NCBI RefSeq assembly: GCF_020509005.1 | Contig: NC_063013.1 | Coordinates: forward strand, 682,001-746,000 | From: Fulvia fulva | Lineage: Eukaryota; Ascomycota; Dothideomycetes; Mycosphaerellales; Mycosphaerellaceae | Direction of reading: 5' to 3' | DNA: 64,000 bases | In this document: piece by piece, positions 44,601 to 56,700 of the stretch | Layout: each line of letters begins with the position of its first letter | How positions within the stretch are numbered: the stretch's first letter is position 1 | Position numbers and translations under genes: made by a program | Notes under the pieces: generated by a model | Databases searched by the model: none | Told to the model about the DNA's origin: nothing | Seen by the model: only the letters and a program-made list of their open reading frames with translations

Positions 44601-44998
44601 TGTACTCAGACCTGACCAGGTCAGAAGCAAGCATAGCAATACAAATCCGCTCTGAACACATCGGAGTCAGGGCATTCCTGCATCAGAGAAAAGTCCCAGG
44701 TATCGAAGACAAGAGTTGCCCATGCGGCTACCTGTCCCAGAATGTCGAACATAGACTTCTGGTTTGCAAAGAATGGAGTACAGGGAGAGGTGAATGGAGG
44801 GCAAGGGCAAGGAACAGAAACTTCCAAGCCATGATCAGCAATAAGGGAGACCTCCAGAGAATTACAAGGTGGATCATCCACCAAGGATTTTTGGAGCAGT
44901 TCTCTCTTACTAGGGAAACAGAGAGATGGATTGAGGAGAGAAAGAAGGAGGAGGAGAGCAGGAAGAGGGGGACAACTCTAGGGTTGCAGACAAGGTAG
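41612..44998 (+). CDS. LINE B ORF2: endonuclease and reverse transcriptase, one premature stop
   Basis: Reads 987 aa to a TAA at 44573-44575. The same frame then continues, open, to TAG at 44996-44998 (about 1,128 codons). The APE-type endonuclease is in the first 230 residues: QYNVNKSQHNV, VQEPWINS, VLGDFNLHHPTWG, SSSDHLPIQVEF. Reverse transcriptase spans about 440-760: APGPDGIPN, YRPIALLNTLGKLLEKI, QRSTLTAVELI, LSLDISGAFDNVSH, GIPQGSTMSPILF and catalytic FVDD (in place of YxDD). After the TAA come CPCGYLSQNVEHRLLVC (the CCHC tail domain) and RWIIHQGFLEQF. The TAA sits where CAA would give LQQFG, a C-to-T change in CpA context; the 987-aa product lacks the tail domain. Confidence 0.88.
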
Positions 44999-45751
44999 TC
45001 AGAGGCTAACCACCATGACACTAGTGCACCCTAATGGAAGGAAAACTGAGAACTCATGGCAAGGAAGCTATTAGAGAAGGAGAGGAGGTTTTTACCTAGG
45101 AATAGGTTTCCTACCTTATGCAGTAACATATATAGACATAAACCCGCATAGGCCGGAGGGCACCACAACGGGTAAATGAATCATCTATCTATCTATATAG
45201 GGACCTAATAAGGGCCGAAGTAAGTATAGCGATCTAAATTAGGTCCGAATATATTAGACTAAGGGCCTACCTATTTAGGAGACGCGTACTAGATATCTAA
45301 AGCCTAGCCTACTAGTATAGCTACCTATCGTAAAACCTAGAACATATACTACTACGATGCCTATAGTAGGCGAGAGGCAGGGGAAATTGGAGGTACTAAG
45401 CGGGAAGGAGAGACTATAAGTCAATTATTAGGGACAAAGGTAATATTTGCCGAATCTCTTAGTAGATACTATAGTAGGGATACCTCTAGTAGTTTAGTAT
45501 CGCTAGCGAGACGGAGGAGTAGATAGATAAGAGGCGGAAGCTAGTAGGGTTATAGATAGGGTAGTTATTAGGGCAGGCCTATAATACTAGCGTACCCCTA
45601 ATAAGGGAAATCTAAGACGATAACTAGGGGGAAAAGATAGGCGGGAAGGAGGAGGGGTTTTTACTACTACGGTTTCCCCTCTATATATACGAAAACAAGA
45701 TAGTATAGCTATATAGGCCGAAGGGCACTACAATAGCTTAATGAAATATCT

Positions 45752-46459
45752 ATCTATCTATTTATAAAGATTTCTAAATTATCTAGCGATATAGCGAAGG
45801 TAGAGGTATACTCCTCGTCGTCGAAATCCTCCGGCTATAGTACGAAGAGCTTATTAGCGTCTAGCTAGTCTTATTACTTCTAGGCTCGCTTCGCTATACA
45901 ATAATAGGCGTCCGCGCTAATAAAACAAATATTGGGTTCTAGCTCGGGTAGTACTAGTTTCGGCGCCTTAGGCTTACTACCTTCTATTATAATTATATAA
46001 GACATACCGTTCTAGTAATAATATTAGTAGTAGGTAGGCTTATCGAAGCTAAGTGTCTTATGTTTAAAGCTATACAAAGGGTCGTGTTCTTCGAGCTAGA
46101 AGATACCTAGTACTAGGTCGTACTTATCGAGGTTAGTAACGTAGTATAGCTCTTAACTAGTATAGCTACCGATAGTAACATCTATTAGTACTACTTCGAG
46201 TAGTCGTATAGCCGCTCCGTTAGCTATACGTAGGCGTCTTAGCCTTTCTAGCTTAAAGGTAGGGACTTTATTTACGCGAACGAATCTCGGGTTTATAAAC
46301 TTAGAGGAGGCGCTAGTATTAGAGAGGGTGAGTACGTTTGCTCTTCTACCTAATATACTAGTTATAGTACTAGTATATACTATATACTTTCTATACGTTA
46401 GTTATAGATATATATAGGCGTATAGGTGTTACCCTTAGCTATTACTATATATAGGTATT
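45752..46459 (-). mobile_element. Ty3/gypsy remnant on the minus strand, protease part
   Basis: Reverse-strand translation around 46,060-46,230 gives ANGAAIRLLEVVLIDVTIGSY and then YVTNLDKYDLVLGI-LEEHDPLYSFKHK. This is the body and C-terminal end of a gypsy-type retroviral-like aspartic protease (LGxPWLxxHxP block), with stops of RIP type. The rest, toward 45,760, would be the protease/RT linker. The element continues on the far side of LINE C2 at 51,457. Confidence 0.65.
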
Positions 46460-49400
46460 ATAGTGACATCATTTACTATAGTCAGAAATCGATCTCTACG
46501 CCAAAACAAGACATATTCGAAAGCTCTTATCAAGGCCATTCCAACGATATACAAAGCAGGCCACTACCCCTAGGACTAAGGGAGTTCTACCTTATTCAAT
46601 CTAGACAGCTTAAAGCTCTCTTCACCCTATTTCTTCAGCTCCAAACGCCGCGGAGGTGCCTAGCTACATTAGGCAACTCCTAGGCAATAGTAGCCTAGGC
46701 TACGGCACTAACGGCGCCTACGGCCCTATAGGCGAAGCCCCCCTAAGACAACTAGTAGCAACTTATAGAGGACGCAAAAAGTATAGAAACTAACGATCAG
46801 CTCCCTTACCGGTCTCTATAGGTAATGATCACTTAGCTACGCACGGCGCTTGTACTGTCGTATCACCGAGGGCAATAAGAAATAAGGACGACGTCCTAGG
46901 CGATTAGTAAGGCCACCCGGAATCAACACCCCTATAGCTAGGTATCGGTCGCGGTATCGATACTAGGCCCCCGCCTAACGTACGATGTAGTTACGATCCG
47001 CATTATAGTAAAGGAAGACTAGGCCGAAGTTACGAAGCTATCGAACAAGGAGCTCGCCTAACGAATCAACTAACTAGGGGTGGTCGTAGTGAACTAACAG
47101 TCTAACGGCACTCTATAGATCTATACTAGCTCTGCTACTACTAGGAGGCACCTAGAGGCATAGCTATAGTAGGCATCTAAGGTTGCGGCATTAGAGAAGG
47201 TCTTAACGAAACAATTTACGATCCTAGTCTACGACATACCTAAGGAGTTTGACCTAACTAACTAGGGTCACCTACGCGCTCTCTAAGAGGACAACTCGGT
47301 CACTCTTAACTCTCTAATCCAGAAGGCGACTTGGCTCTATAGGAAATGGCTAGAAGGCAAGAAGGCCTCGGCGCTAATAGTATAGCTACAAGACGCGAAA
47401 GCGGCGGATCTAGCGATAGAACAAGGCCTAGTCTAGTAATATAGCCTTAAGATAGTAGAAAAGCACTCCTTATCCTTTCGTGTCCTCTAATGCTTTAAAT
47501 ACTAACAGTATAGACACTAAACCTATACGTATATAAACAAGTAGGCCTGCTCGAACTGTATAGGAGACTATATATCTAGGGACTATACATCGACTACGAG
47601 ACGGTACGCGAACTGTCCGGGGCACTACCTATCGTATAGTACGGAATGCCTATAGCGGAAACTAGCGAAAAACAAGGCAATTACAAACAGAACCGTCGCC
47701 CTAAGATTCTACGGCGACCGTAAGGCTAGCCTATACCGGAACTAACTAGCGGCGGTCGGGTATAAGCGCCCTAGGGCCGAGAACGATGTAAAGGATACGT
47801 AACCTAGGGCGTACGGGAGGCCACGTGCTCTGCTAGCTACGGCGAGGGAATCTAACTAGGCCCGGCTCCCCTTTAGTATATAGCCGATAGGCGTAGACTA
47901 GGACGTATAGGGCAGTAGGACATAGGACGATATAGAGGAAATGATTGTCGATGCCGATAACTAGCCTCGACACGCTTAGTATCATCTAGTATAACGTCAA
48001 CTATAGCAAGGATATAGTCTAGAACCATTTCCTATACGAGGCGGACCCGCGCGTCTACTACGTCCTTACAATCTAGGAGCTATAGATTAACCCGTACTAT
48101 AAGAGACTAACGACCTACAAGTTACTAGGCTACACGACATGCCTACGAGGCGACGGCAGACCCCGTACGTGCTTCTATATTAGCAAGGACATACTAGAAT
48201 CCGACTAGGAGGTAGTGTACTACGTAGACGAAGAAGGCGGGGGCGATATTACCTCCCTCTACGTAGGTAGCACCTAGATACACAACCTATATATACAACC
48301 GCTAGCCTCGAGGTCTAGCCGCGACCTAGGGGTCTATAGACACCTAGACAGTACGCTTAAGAGACAAGGGTACCATATCGTAGTAGGAGACTTCAACATA
48401 CACTACCCTTCCTAGGAAAGCCTTATATAGCCGTACCCTATAGCCGACGAAGTACTCGACTTAATAGCGAGCAACGTAATTGCCCTTAATACCCCGAAGG
48501 ACCTAGGCACCTAGAAGAGAGGGGGACTCTAAGGCACGATCGACCTCTCCTAGATCTTAGATAGCTACTACTACACGGTAACCTACTATAGGATCGAACA
48601 TAAACTCGAGGCGTCGTCAGACTATATGCCAGTCAGGACCTCTATTACGATATAGATATAACGTACACTAGCGGGAACCCCTAAGCTAAACTAGGGAAAG
48701 GCCTACTAGGCCAACATCTAGGCGTACCTCGATGACTCTAAGAGGCTAGTCTAGATCGCGTAGTAGCAATATAATAGTAAAGACGAGATAGACGAAGTAG
48801 TCTAGGGGTTGATAGACGAAATAAGAAAAGCGACCTCACTTCACGTTCCGCTTACCTAACTAACGACATAGTCCAAACTATACTAGACGCCGGAGTGCAC
48901 TACGGTAGTAAGAGAAGCAAGGAGAGCCCGCCGGGTGTAGACGAGCAGCTATAGCGAGGAGGCCTAGAACGTATATAGGGAGGCATACTAATAGAAGAAA
49001 GCTATAATACGAAGGGAGAAAGCAGTCGGCTAGAGGGCTATAGTAGAAGAAATCGCCGGCAAGCTAGAGAGGATATAGAAGCTAGCGAAATAGGCCCGAC
49101 AGGACCCTATACAGGGCCCCTCCTTCTCTATCCTAGCGCTACAATCGCCTAGTAGCCCGGTTAGCGACCCCGAGGCTAAGGCGCGTCTACTAGCTAGTAA
49201 GTTCTTCCCGCCCCTAGTCGAGGCTAATCTAAGCGACATAAACAGCTCTACTCCCCTAGCCCCTAGCATCGCGGTCTAATAGGAGGTGTCCGAGGGAGAA
49301 GTTGCCGCTATACTAAGGAAGTTGCCGGCGAAGAAAGCCCCGGGGCCGGATAGGATCCTAAACGAGCTACTAAAGAAGTGTAGAGATCAACTAGCCCTAG

Positions 49401-51441
49401 TAGTTATAGCGATCTTTAACGCCTGCCTACAGACCGAGTACCACCCGATAGCTTTTAAACAATCGACGATAGTAGTCCTACGTAAGCCGTAGAAGGAAGA
49501 CTATACGTAGGTGAAGTCGTACCGCCTAATTGCGCTCCTTAACACTCTTAGGAAGGCGCTTAAGAAGCTAGTTATAACGAGACTCTCCGAGGCGGTAGAG
49601 GAACACTCCCTACTCCCGGACACCTAGATAGGTGCGCGCCTATAGCGATCGACGCTATCCGCGATAGAACTTATTACCTCTTAGGTAAAGGCTATCTAGT
49701 ATAAGAATAGGGACAAGGTCGCTTCCTTACTTAGCCTAGACATATCGGGAGCCTTCGACTACGTGTTATACCCGCGGCTACTCTATATCCTAAGGTCGAA
49801 AGGACTCCCTAAGTAGCTTGTCAACTTCGTACGGTCCTACCTCTAAAACCGTAGTACGTCGATCCTAGTCGGCTAGTATAGAAGCCTATTTCAAGTAGTC
49901 TATACTAGAATCCCGTAAGGCTTAACGCTAGTACCTATTCTGTTCCTCTTCTTTATAGCGACGCTGCTCCTAGCCCTAGCATCCTAGAACACCGCTACGA
50001 GCGGCTTCGCAGACGACATAAACATCCTAGCGTGGTCTTCCTCGACTAAGGAGAACTATAGGCTACTAGAAGAGAAGCATAAGATCTGCGAGGACTAGGC
50101 TAGGAGGCACGGGGCTCGGTTTGCCCTAGAAAAGTACAATCTGATACACTTTACGCGCCGGCCACGGTTCTACAATATACAAGCTTCTATCTAGATATAG
50201 GGGCACACGACTAACCCGGTAAATCAGCTTAGGATCCTCGGACTATAGGTAGACCCGGCGCTACGGTAGAGGAAGTACGTATAGGCAATATTACGGAAAG
50301 CTAAACAGAATATAGCATTATGCTAGAGGCTCACTACGTCTATATAGGGGGCGGACTTCCGGTAGTTACGACTTCTATATACGGCTATTGTACGGCCAGT
50401 CCTTACCTATAGTAGCTAAGTGTGGTCCTTAGGCAAGAGGGCCTACCTATCGAAGGGACTCGTCGCGCCGCTAGCGAAGATCCAAAACTAATGCCTAAGG
50501 AAGGTTACCGGGGTATATAAGTCGATACTAACGAGGATACTTAAGTACGAGACCGCTATACCGCCGATCGACCTATATATCTAGGGACTACGGACCTCCT
50601 ACTTAGGCAAGTCGGCACAGTACCTAGTATAGAAGGTCATCGCTAGTGTAGTCGTAAGGGCCCGCGAATTAGTACTAGCGTATAGGGGCATTCGACCCGG
50701 AAACGAGCCGAACTACCGGGTAAGGGACGAATAGCTAGTAACATAATAGGAAGGTAAGAAATCGTTTGTAGAGCAACTATAGAAAGAGAGGTGGAACAAC
50801 TAGGTTGTAGGGCATAGTGGACGCCCTTAGCTAGCGGGACAACCTAAGGAATAGTTAGCTACAAAATCCGCGGTCAAGCACCCCCCGAAGCTTATCTACT
50901 ACCGCCTTACGAGGGCATAGAGTAGTATAGCAACCTAACTACGAAGCGAACATATCGGCCTCTAGGGGTACCTATTATAGAGGAAGGTTCTAGGATACAC
51001 GAATACTAGCTGCCCCTACGGCTATCGCTCCTAGAACGTACGGCACGTACTCCTCGTCTGTCCGAGGTGGTCGCTAGGAAGGGGGGAGTAGATAGTAAAG
51101 GCGAGGAACCGGACGATTAGGGCACTTCTTAACAACGCTAAGGACCTACGGCGTATTACGAACTAGATACTAGAGAAGGGCTAGCTAGAATAGTACCGCC
51201 TAGTAGGAACAGTATAGGAAGAGAGGATACGACGTAGCGCGACGAGACCGGCTAGGAGCGGGGGCTAACGGGGTAGTGATATAGACTACGTACGTTCAGA
51301 GGGAAAGCTAAACTAGACAAGGAGTAGTCGGGGGCGGGAAGGGTTTTCACCTATTCGGGTTTCCCTTTATATATAACAATAGATATATACCTATATAGGC
51401 CGGATAGGGTCCTAGAACAGGGGAATGACAAATCTATCTAT
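46460..51441 (+). mobile_element. LINE copy C2 (Tad1-like), full length, RIP-mutated
   Basis: About 5.0 kb between a 15-bp duplication ctatatataggtatt (46445-46459 and 51442-51456), with an (atct)n tail. The ORF1 remnant carries a CCHC cluster near 47,490-47,660 (CFKYQQYRH, CSNCIGDYISRD, CPGHYLSYSTEC). The ORF2 remnant has an endonuclease (VGDFNIHYPS near 48,380) and the only open RT piece at 49,286-49,492 (KAPGPDRILNELLKKC). GAFDYV lies near 49,750 and FADDINILAW at 50,008-50,040. Copy D at 58,941 matches it almost base for base but retains more CpA/TpG. Confidence 0.9.
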
Positions 51442-51456
51442 CTATATATAGGTATT

Positions 51457-53506
51457 CTTCCTCTTAGGTATATATCTCGTAGTCTTGTTCTTCGTATTTA
51501 TAATTCGTAGATTTATATATTACTCCTTTAGCGCGACAGTACTAAGGAGCTAGGCATTTCCCTAAACGGGTAGTACTTCGATCTAGAGGGCTAGCGCGTC
51601 GGTTATAGTATTAAGAGCGATAGGTATCTCGCGGTTAACGTCGCCGGTACGCTACTTACCGCGGGAGTTATAAAGAATATAGACGGGGTCGAGGCCGGTA
51701 TAACTAGGTTTACGACAGCGGAAGTAGCGGCCTTACTAGCGTAGCTAGTCGCGGAGTTCGTCGGTAAGCTTAGGTAGTATAGTATAACGCTAGGGGATAA
51801 GGTATACGGCCGGGCTAGCGTTCTAGGTACGCGTAGAGACCGTAAGCGTGTTATTTATAGTAGGCGGCGCGGCTTATAGTACTATACTAGCGCTCTATTA
51901 TCTAAAGCCCTATTAGCCTTGTCCTTAACTATTACGACGCCCGTTACTACCTTACTAGGTGTCCTTATCCTTGTCCCTCTTACTCTATTTACTCTTTAAG
52001 GTATTATATACCTCTTCTTTATCTTTAGCGATATAAATAAACTAGCTAACGGGGTCTATAAGCTAGTAGTCCTCTATCTTCTTTATCTAGAACTCGTTTA
52101 GGCTAATCTATAGCTCGTACGATACTATAGGCGTACCGGCCGTAGCGCTAAGGCGGCGGTATTTGACGATATATTTACTAAACTCGGCTATAAGGTAACT
52201 ACCCTCTTAAATCCTTCGGCATTAGCAATCTTATAGTTTATTAGATCGTACTCGAAGTCTATATCGTCGAAGTCGATCTAGTCTATACGAGGAGGCGCTA
52301 TACTATTAATAAACTATATAAGGTCGATACCTTTACTATCGTCCTCGTAAGACGAGAGACGAGTATCTACAATATCTAGTCGTACTAGCTTCTTACCCTC
52401 TACCCTACTGCCCTCGTATCGTATTAAAGACTAAGGCGTATTATTAGTTATAGAAATTTATAAATCGGGTATATAAAGATAAGAGAGAGTGGACCTGTCT
52501 ATTCTGTTTTCTTACTTATACTATATCCTACTTACGCGGTCCGGATATATACTATCGCTAAGGATCGAGTTAAGCTAGTTCTAAAGTTCTAGGTTCTTAG
52601 GGTCTCCGGTTAGTAACTCGTCTAAGATAGAGGGCGTACGATATAGGTACTACTATCGCTAAGTAGCGGCGGTAGGTCCTATACTTAAAGGTCGTAGGGG
52701 AGGGCGTCGAGAGGCCTCGTCGGCGTTCTCTATTATCGCGAATTAATCGTACGGTCTAGTACTATCGTACTAGCTCGGGCGGTCTCGGTATCGTACGTAG
52801 AGGTTAGCTCTCTACTCGTAGGTAGGCGTAACTAACTATTACAGGCGAGAGTACTATAATAGGGTCGGGCAAAGATATATATAGTTACGCGAGCTATCTA
52901 AGAGAGCGCGAAAAGCGCGAGAAGATAAAGTCGCGCGAATCGAGCTAGCGGGTACTAGCGGCCGCTAGCGCGCGGGCGTACGGCCGACGATACTATATTA
53001 CGAGGTAGTTCGTGAAAAGGGCTATCTCGTAATACTTAACAATATAATATATAATCGTCTAATAAAGAAGGTAGAACTACTCTTACCCTCTCTACCTATC
53101 GTTAGGGCTAATTTCCGAGTCTCCTACGCGTAGCTATAGTATATTACGTACCTTATTCGACGCTAACTAGCCGGTACTACGGAATTACTCCTCGCGTCAA
53201 TACTTACCCTATCTAGTATAAACTTACGTTAACCGAAGAATAGATAATTATTCGATATATCCTCGACTATTATAAATATAGGTCGGTAGGTATGTCGTAT
53301 TAGTCGAGACACTAGTATAGCGTTAGTACGAGACTACTATAGAGATTGTCGTCGTATAGTAAAACGTAGGTAAAACCGCTAAGGCGTCGGGAAAGGAGTA
53401 GGGGCTAGAGATCTAGATTCCCCCTATATAGGTATAAGAGACTACGTCTCTAATCCTAGGGAATAAGATATCTTTATAACTAAAAGCTATTCTACTATAT
53501 ACTATC
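51457..53506 (-). mobile_element. Ty3/gypsy remnant on the minus strand, gag-side part
   Basis: Continues the minus-strand remnant interrupted by LINE C2; the target duplication of C2 joins both sides. Reverse translation around 52,150-52,450 gives broken gag-like sequence (for example FDDIDFEYDLINYKIANAEGF), upstream of the protease in the correct gag-to-pol order. 52,500-53,500 is AT-rich, RIP-mutated and not identifiable; LTRs were not found. Confidence 0.5.
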
Positions 53507-53511
53507 GAATA

Positions 53512-53723
53512 TGTTAAGAACATACAGGCCGTAGGACAAGCATATAGGTATAGGTATGTTATATAACTAGATCACGTAGCTAGTAAACATCCGGATACCT
53601 AGTATCTACCTACACTAATACTAGCGATACTATATATAGATACACGCTATCCTATTAGGTCCTTCTTCGTCTTTTATGTAATCCGCCGTCTTCTACTACT
53701 ACGTAACTCGTACCTATTTAATA
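53512..53723 (+). repeat. 5' LTR of copia 2
   Basis: tgttaagaacatacaggcc...tatttaata. The second half aligns with the copia 1 LTR (tagatacacgctatcc block); the first half differs. It is followed by ggttataagcccggg, the RIP-mutated primer-binding site. Confidence 0.88.
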
Positions 53724-56700
53724 GGTTATAAGCCCGGGTTAGCAACTCGGTGTTTTACCCTCGATAAAGTCGTATTAGAGTTATTCCTCTTCAGAACAAA
53801 AGGAAGGTAGACTAGAGGCCGCACCCGCCTTATATAGGAAGCTATAGCCGTGATATAGGTATATATAAGACGTAAAAGAGCCTAGTAAGGCACTATTAGA
53901 CTCCGAGTTAGGGAGCCTATACTAATACCTTAGACAAGTAGGCGAGCTTACTAAGAAGAGTCGCTCTCCGGACATCGCGTTCGTATCGACTAACTGTTTA
54001 TTCTAAGAGAGCCGTAGTGTCTTAGAAACCCCCTCTACTAAGAGAGTTACGCTATAGTATCTTAGTACTAATACGATCCTTCGACTTTCCTCCTCTTCCC
54101 GGCGGATAGCTATCCTCTCCGCTATTAACCTCGCGTTCGGTTTATCCTATTTCGATCCGATCGCGTACGACCGAATATATCCTTTTACCTAAGGGTAGCT
54201 AACCTGTCCCTTAACTTACAAAAATAGAGAACGAGACTAGATTTATAAGAAAGAGAGCAGCACCTCTTCTAATAAGAGAGAACTATAAAACATAGTTCAA
54301 GCTAATAAGAATATACCTAGTATCAAAGTAGGTTAAATAGGTCCTTAAAGACATTATTACGGACATTCCCGCTATAACCCTATCTATAGCAACACCCTCT
54401 ATATTATCGGAGTCATCCCTTCCTTTAGATTAAGCGATAAGGAAGGTATCGTATAGACGGCATAATATAACGGCCCTATATAAGATGTATATCTGTCTAT
54501 CGATAGATAACTAAGAGATAATATACGAGATCCGGTATACGAAGGAGTTATAGGAATAGGCTAAAGCTAAATATAAAAGAAGACTTCTCGCTACTAGAAG
54601 AAGTTTGCTTTAGCAATATACTAATTTCGTGATAATAGAGGACTAGTCAATAGATAACGCCTAGTAGGAGCTAAGCTTAATTATAAGGATAGCTGTTTCA
54701 ATCTCGCCTTAGTTCTAAGACATTAAGACTAAGGACAGAAAGATCTAGCAACTCTTAGTAGCTCTACTAGACTCATTTGGCTCAATTCGCGATACAATTG
54801 ATGCCTAGGTGAATCTCTCACTACAAGACATTCTTATAATTCTTAGGGAGAAGCAAGAATCAATAATTTATTAAGGGATAGCTATGTTTACTAAGAAGGG
54901 TTTCTAGGGTAAGCTTACGTACTATCTCTACGGTAGTAACTATTTTATAAGCAAGTGCCTATACCTTTCTATAGCTTAGTAGGCTATTAGGAACAAGGAC
55001 AAACTAGCTAGGGTTACCTACCCTACTAAGAGACAACCGTTACTACCTCGTAGGAGGTCATTATTTCGAAACCTTCGTAATGTCCTTAAGGTAATAACGG
55101 ACCTTATAAAGCAGATAAAGGAGAGCCGCAAGCCAAAGGCCTCCTCTAGTAAGCCTATAAGGGCCTATACGACCTAGGAAGACGTATTAGACTCTAAGAT
55201 ACTATTAGAAGATAATGATGTTGATAAGGTTGCCTATTCTACTATAGAAGCTAAGGGCAAGTACTCCTCGTCCGAGTAGTTACTTAACTCTTATGTATCA
55301 TTATATATAACTGACTAAGATTTACTATTCAGGACACTAAAGCCTCTTTAAAAGAGGAAGTAGATCAAGGTTAGGGGTGGCTATCTACAAGCTATATATA
55401 TAGGAAGTGTAGTAATAGGTAGTCCTTCTAGAAAGTAAATTGTCTTAGAAAATGTCCTGTTTGTTCCTAGCCTTAGAGTTAGTCTTGTTTTGTAGAATCA
55501 GTTTAGCTAATAGTTTGCTATCTAACTACCTAGTTTCACCCTAAAATCCTTGTCTAGTAAACCCGTTGTCTAGACCAAACTTCGAGGAGGAGTACCGTTT
55601 ATCTACTCGATCTCGGAAATTCTTAAGCTATAGTATACTAGTATACTCTCTTAAGAACGTAACGGTACCGCTATAGCTAACACTAAGTCTAAAGATCAGT
55701 AGGAGCTATAGTATAGAAGATATATACACCTTAGTAAGGAACTACTAAGAAACCTATATAGAGTTACTAATAAGAAAGATCCTATTCCTATTCCTTCTAA
55801 ACACTAGAATTGTAAGGTCTGCTCCCTTATAAACATAAGGAAGTTCAAAGGACCTACTATAGAGAGGAAAGGGGAGAGGCTAGCCCTTATCTCTATTGAC
55901 ATCTATAGGCCTTTTCAGGGCGTAGTCTCTAGGCTAGGATACAAATATTAGCTTAAGATTGTAGACAACTTCTCTAGGAAGAAGTGGGTAATCTCTTTAA
56001 AGGCTAGGAGCAACGCTCCTATAGCCCTACGGGATTAGAAGGTCTAGGCAGAACAGTAGTCAAGGTACTTTCTGTCTACGATCCGTAGTAATAGTATAAA
56101 GGAAATTCTCGCCTTACTAAAAGAGTAGGAGAAGGAGTTTAGTACTTAGATAGACATAACTAATGCCTATAACTCTCTTTAAAATGGACCTATAGAAAGG
56201 TCAATTTAAGCCTCTAAGAACATAGTCCGGGCTATACTTAAAGACTCTAGTATACCAGTTAAGTTCTAGCTAGAAGCTTTATAAGCATAGACTATAATCA
56301 GAAACAGACTGCCTAATAGTCTGATTATTAATAGTATTGCTCTTTTACTATAAGAAGCCTTTGCTAGCTAAGTACCGTTAGTCGACCATTTCCGTGTCTA
56401 GGGATATAAAGCTATAGTCTATATAGACCTAAGAGCCTAACCTTAAGGCTTGAGGAGAGACAAGTTAATAAACCGAGGAAAAGAAGCCGTGTTTATAGGC
56501 TACTTAGAAAATACTACAAAACAATAGCTGTTCTAGGATCCCGATATAAAAGCTATAAAAGCGTATAGTCACGTCGACTAGTTTAAGAATAAGAAGGGGG
56601 GAGATATAGATCTTAGTATCACCTTCACTAACTAGCCGAGTCGAGCGCTATAGCGTAATCCTGTTAGGAGGAAGCCCTTTAGGGCGAAATTTTCCGATAG

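Larger units (their letters stand above)
40307..45192 (+). mobile_element. LINE copy B (Tad1-like), nearly intact, 4.9 kb
   Basis: Flanked by a perfect 15-bp duplication ctatatagggaccta (40292-40306 and 45193-45207) and ending in (atct)n. It has two overlapping ORFs, a 49-bp 5' leader, and a 3' UTR of about 190 bp. It is inserted in LINE C1, whose ORF2 resumes exactly on the far side. It is not RIP-mutated and is strikingly poor in CpG. Only one inactivating change is evident (TAA in ORF2). Confidence 0.92.
35870..45751 (+). mobile_element. LINE copy C1 (Tad1-like), RIP-mutated, split by LINE copy B
   Basis: Degenerate ORF1 and ORF2 in the order of LINE B, full of TAG stops. ORF1 remnant about 36,070-37,130, with the CF-CQQYGHIALKYGEK knuckle at about 36,825. 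ORF2 endonuclease (LLGDFNLYY-like) near 37,750. Reverse transcriptase with KSYRPIALLNTIGKVLEKI near 38,875-38,935, SLDIVGAF near 39,095 and FVDNINIL near 39,365. The 3' part resumes after LINE B at 45,208 and ends at about 45,751 in an (atct)n tail. The 5' boundary is uncertain (about 35,870) and I could not confirm a target duplication. The sequence is clearly a different subfamily from copies A, C2 and D. Confidence 0.78.

Noticed and set aside
45181..45198. ATCT microsatellite
   Set aside because: Not an independent microsatellite; it is the 3' tail of a LINE, as at 26,235, 27,100, 45,740, 51,433 and 63,865.
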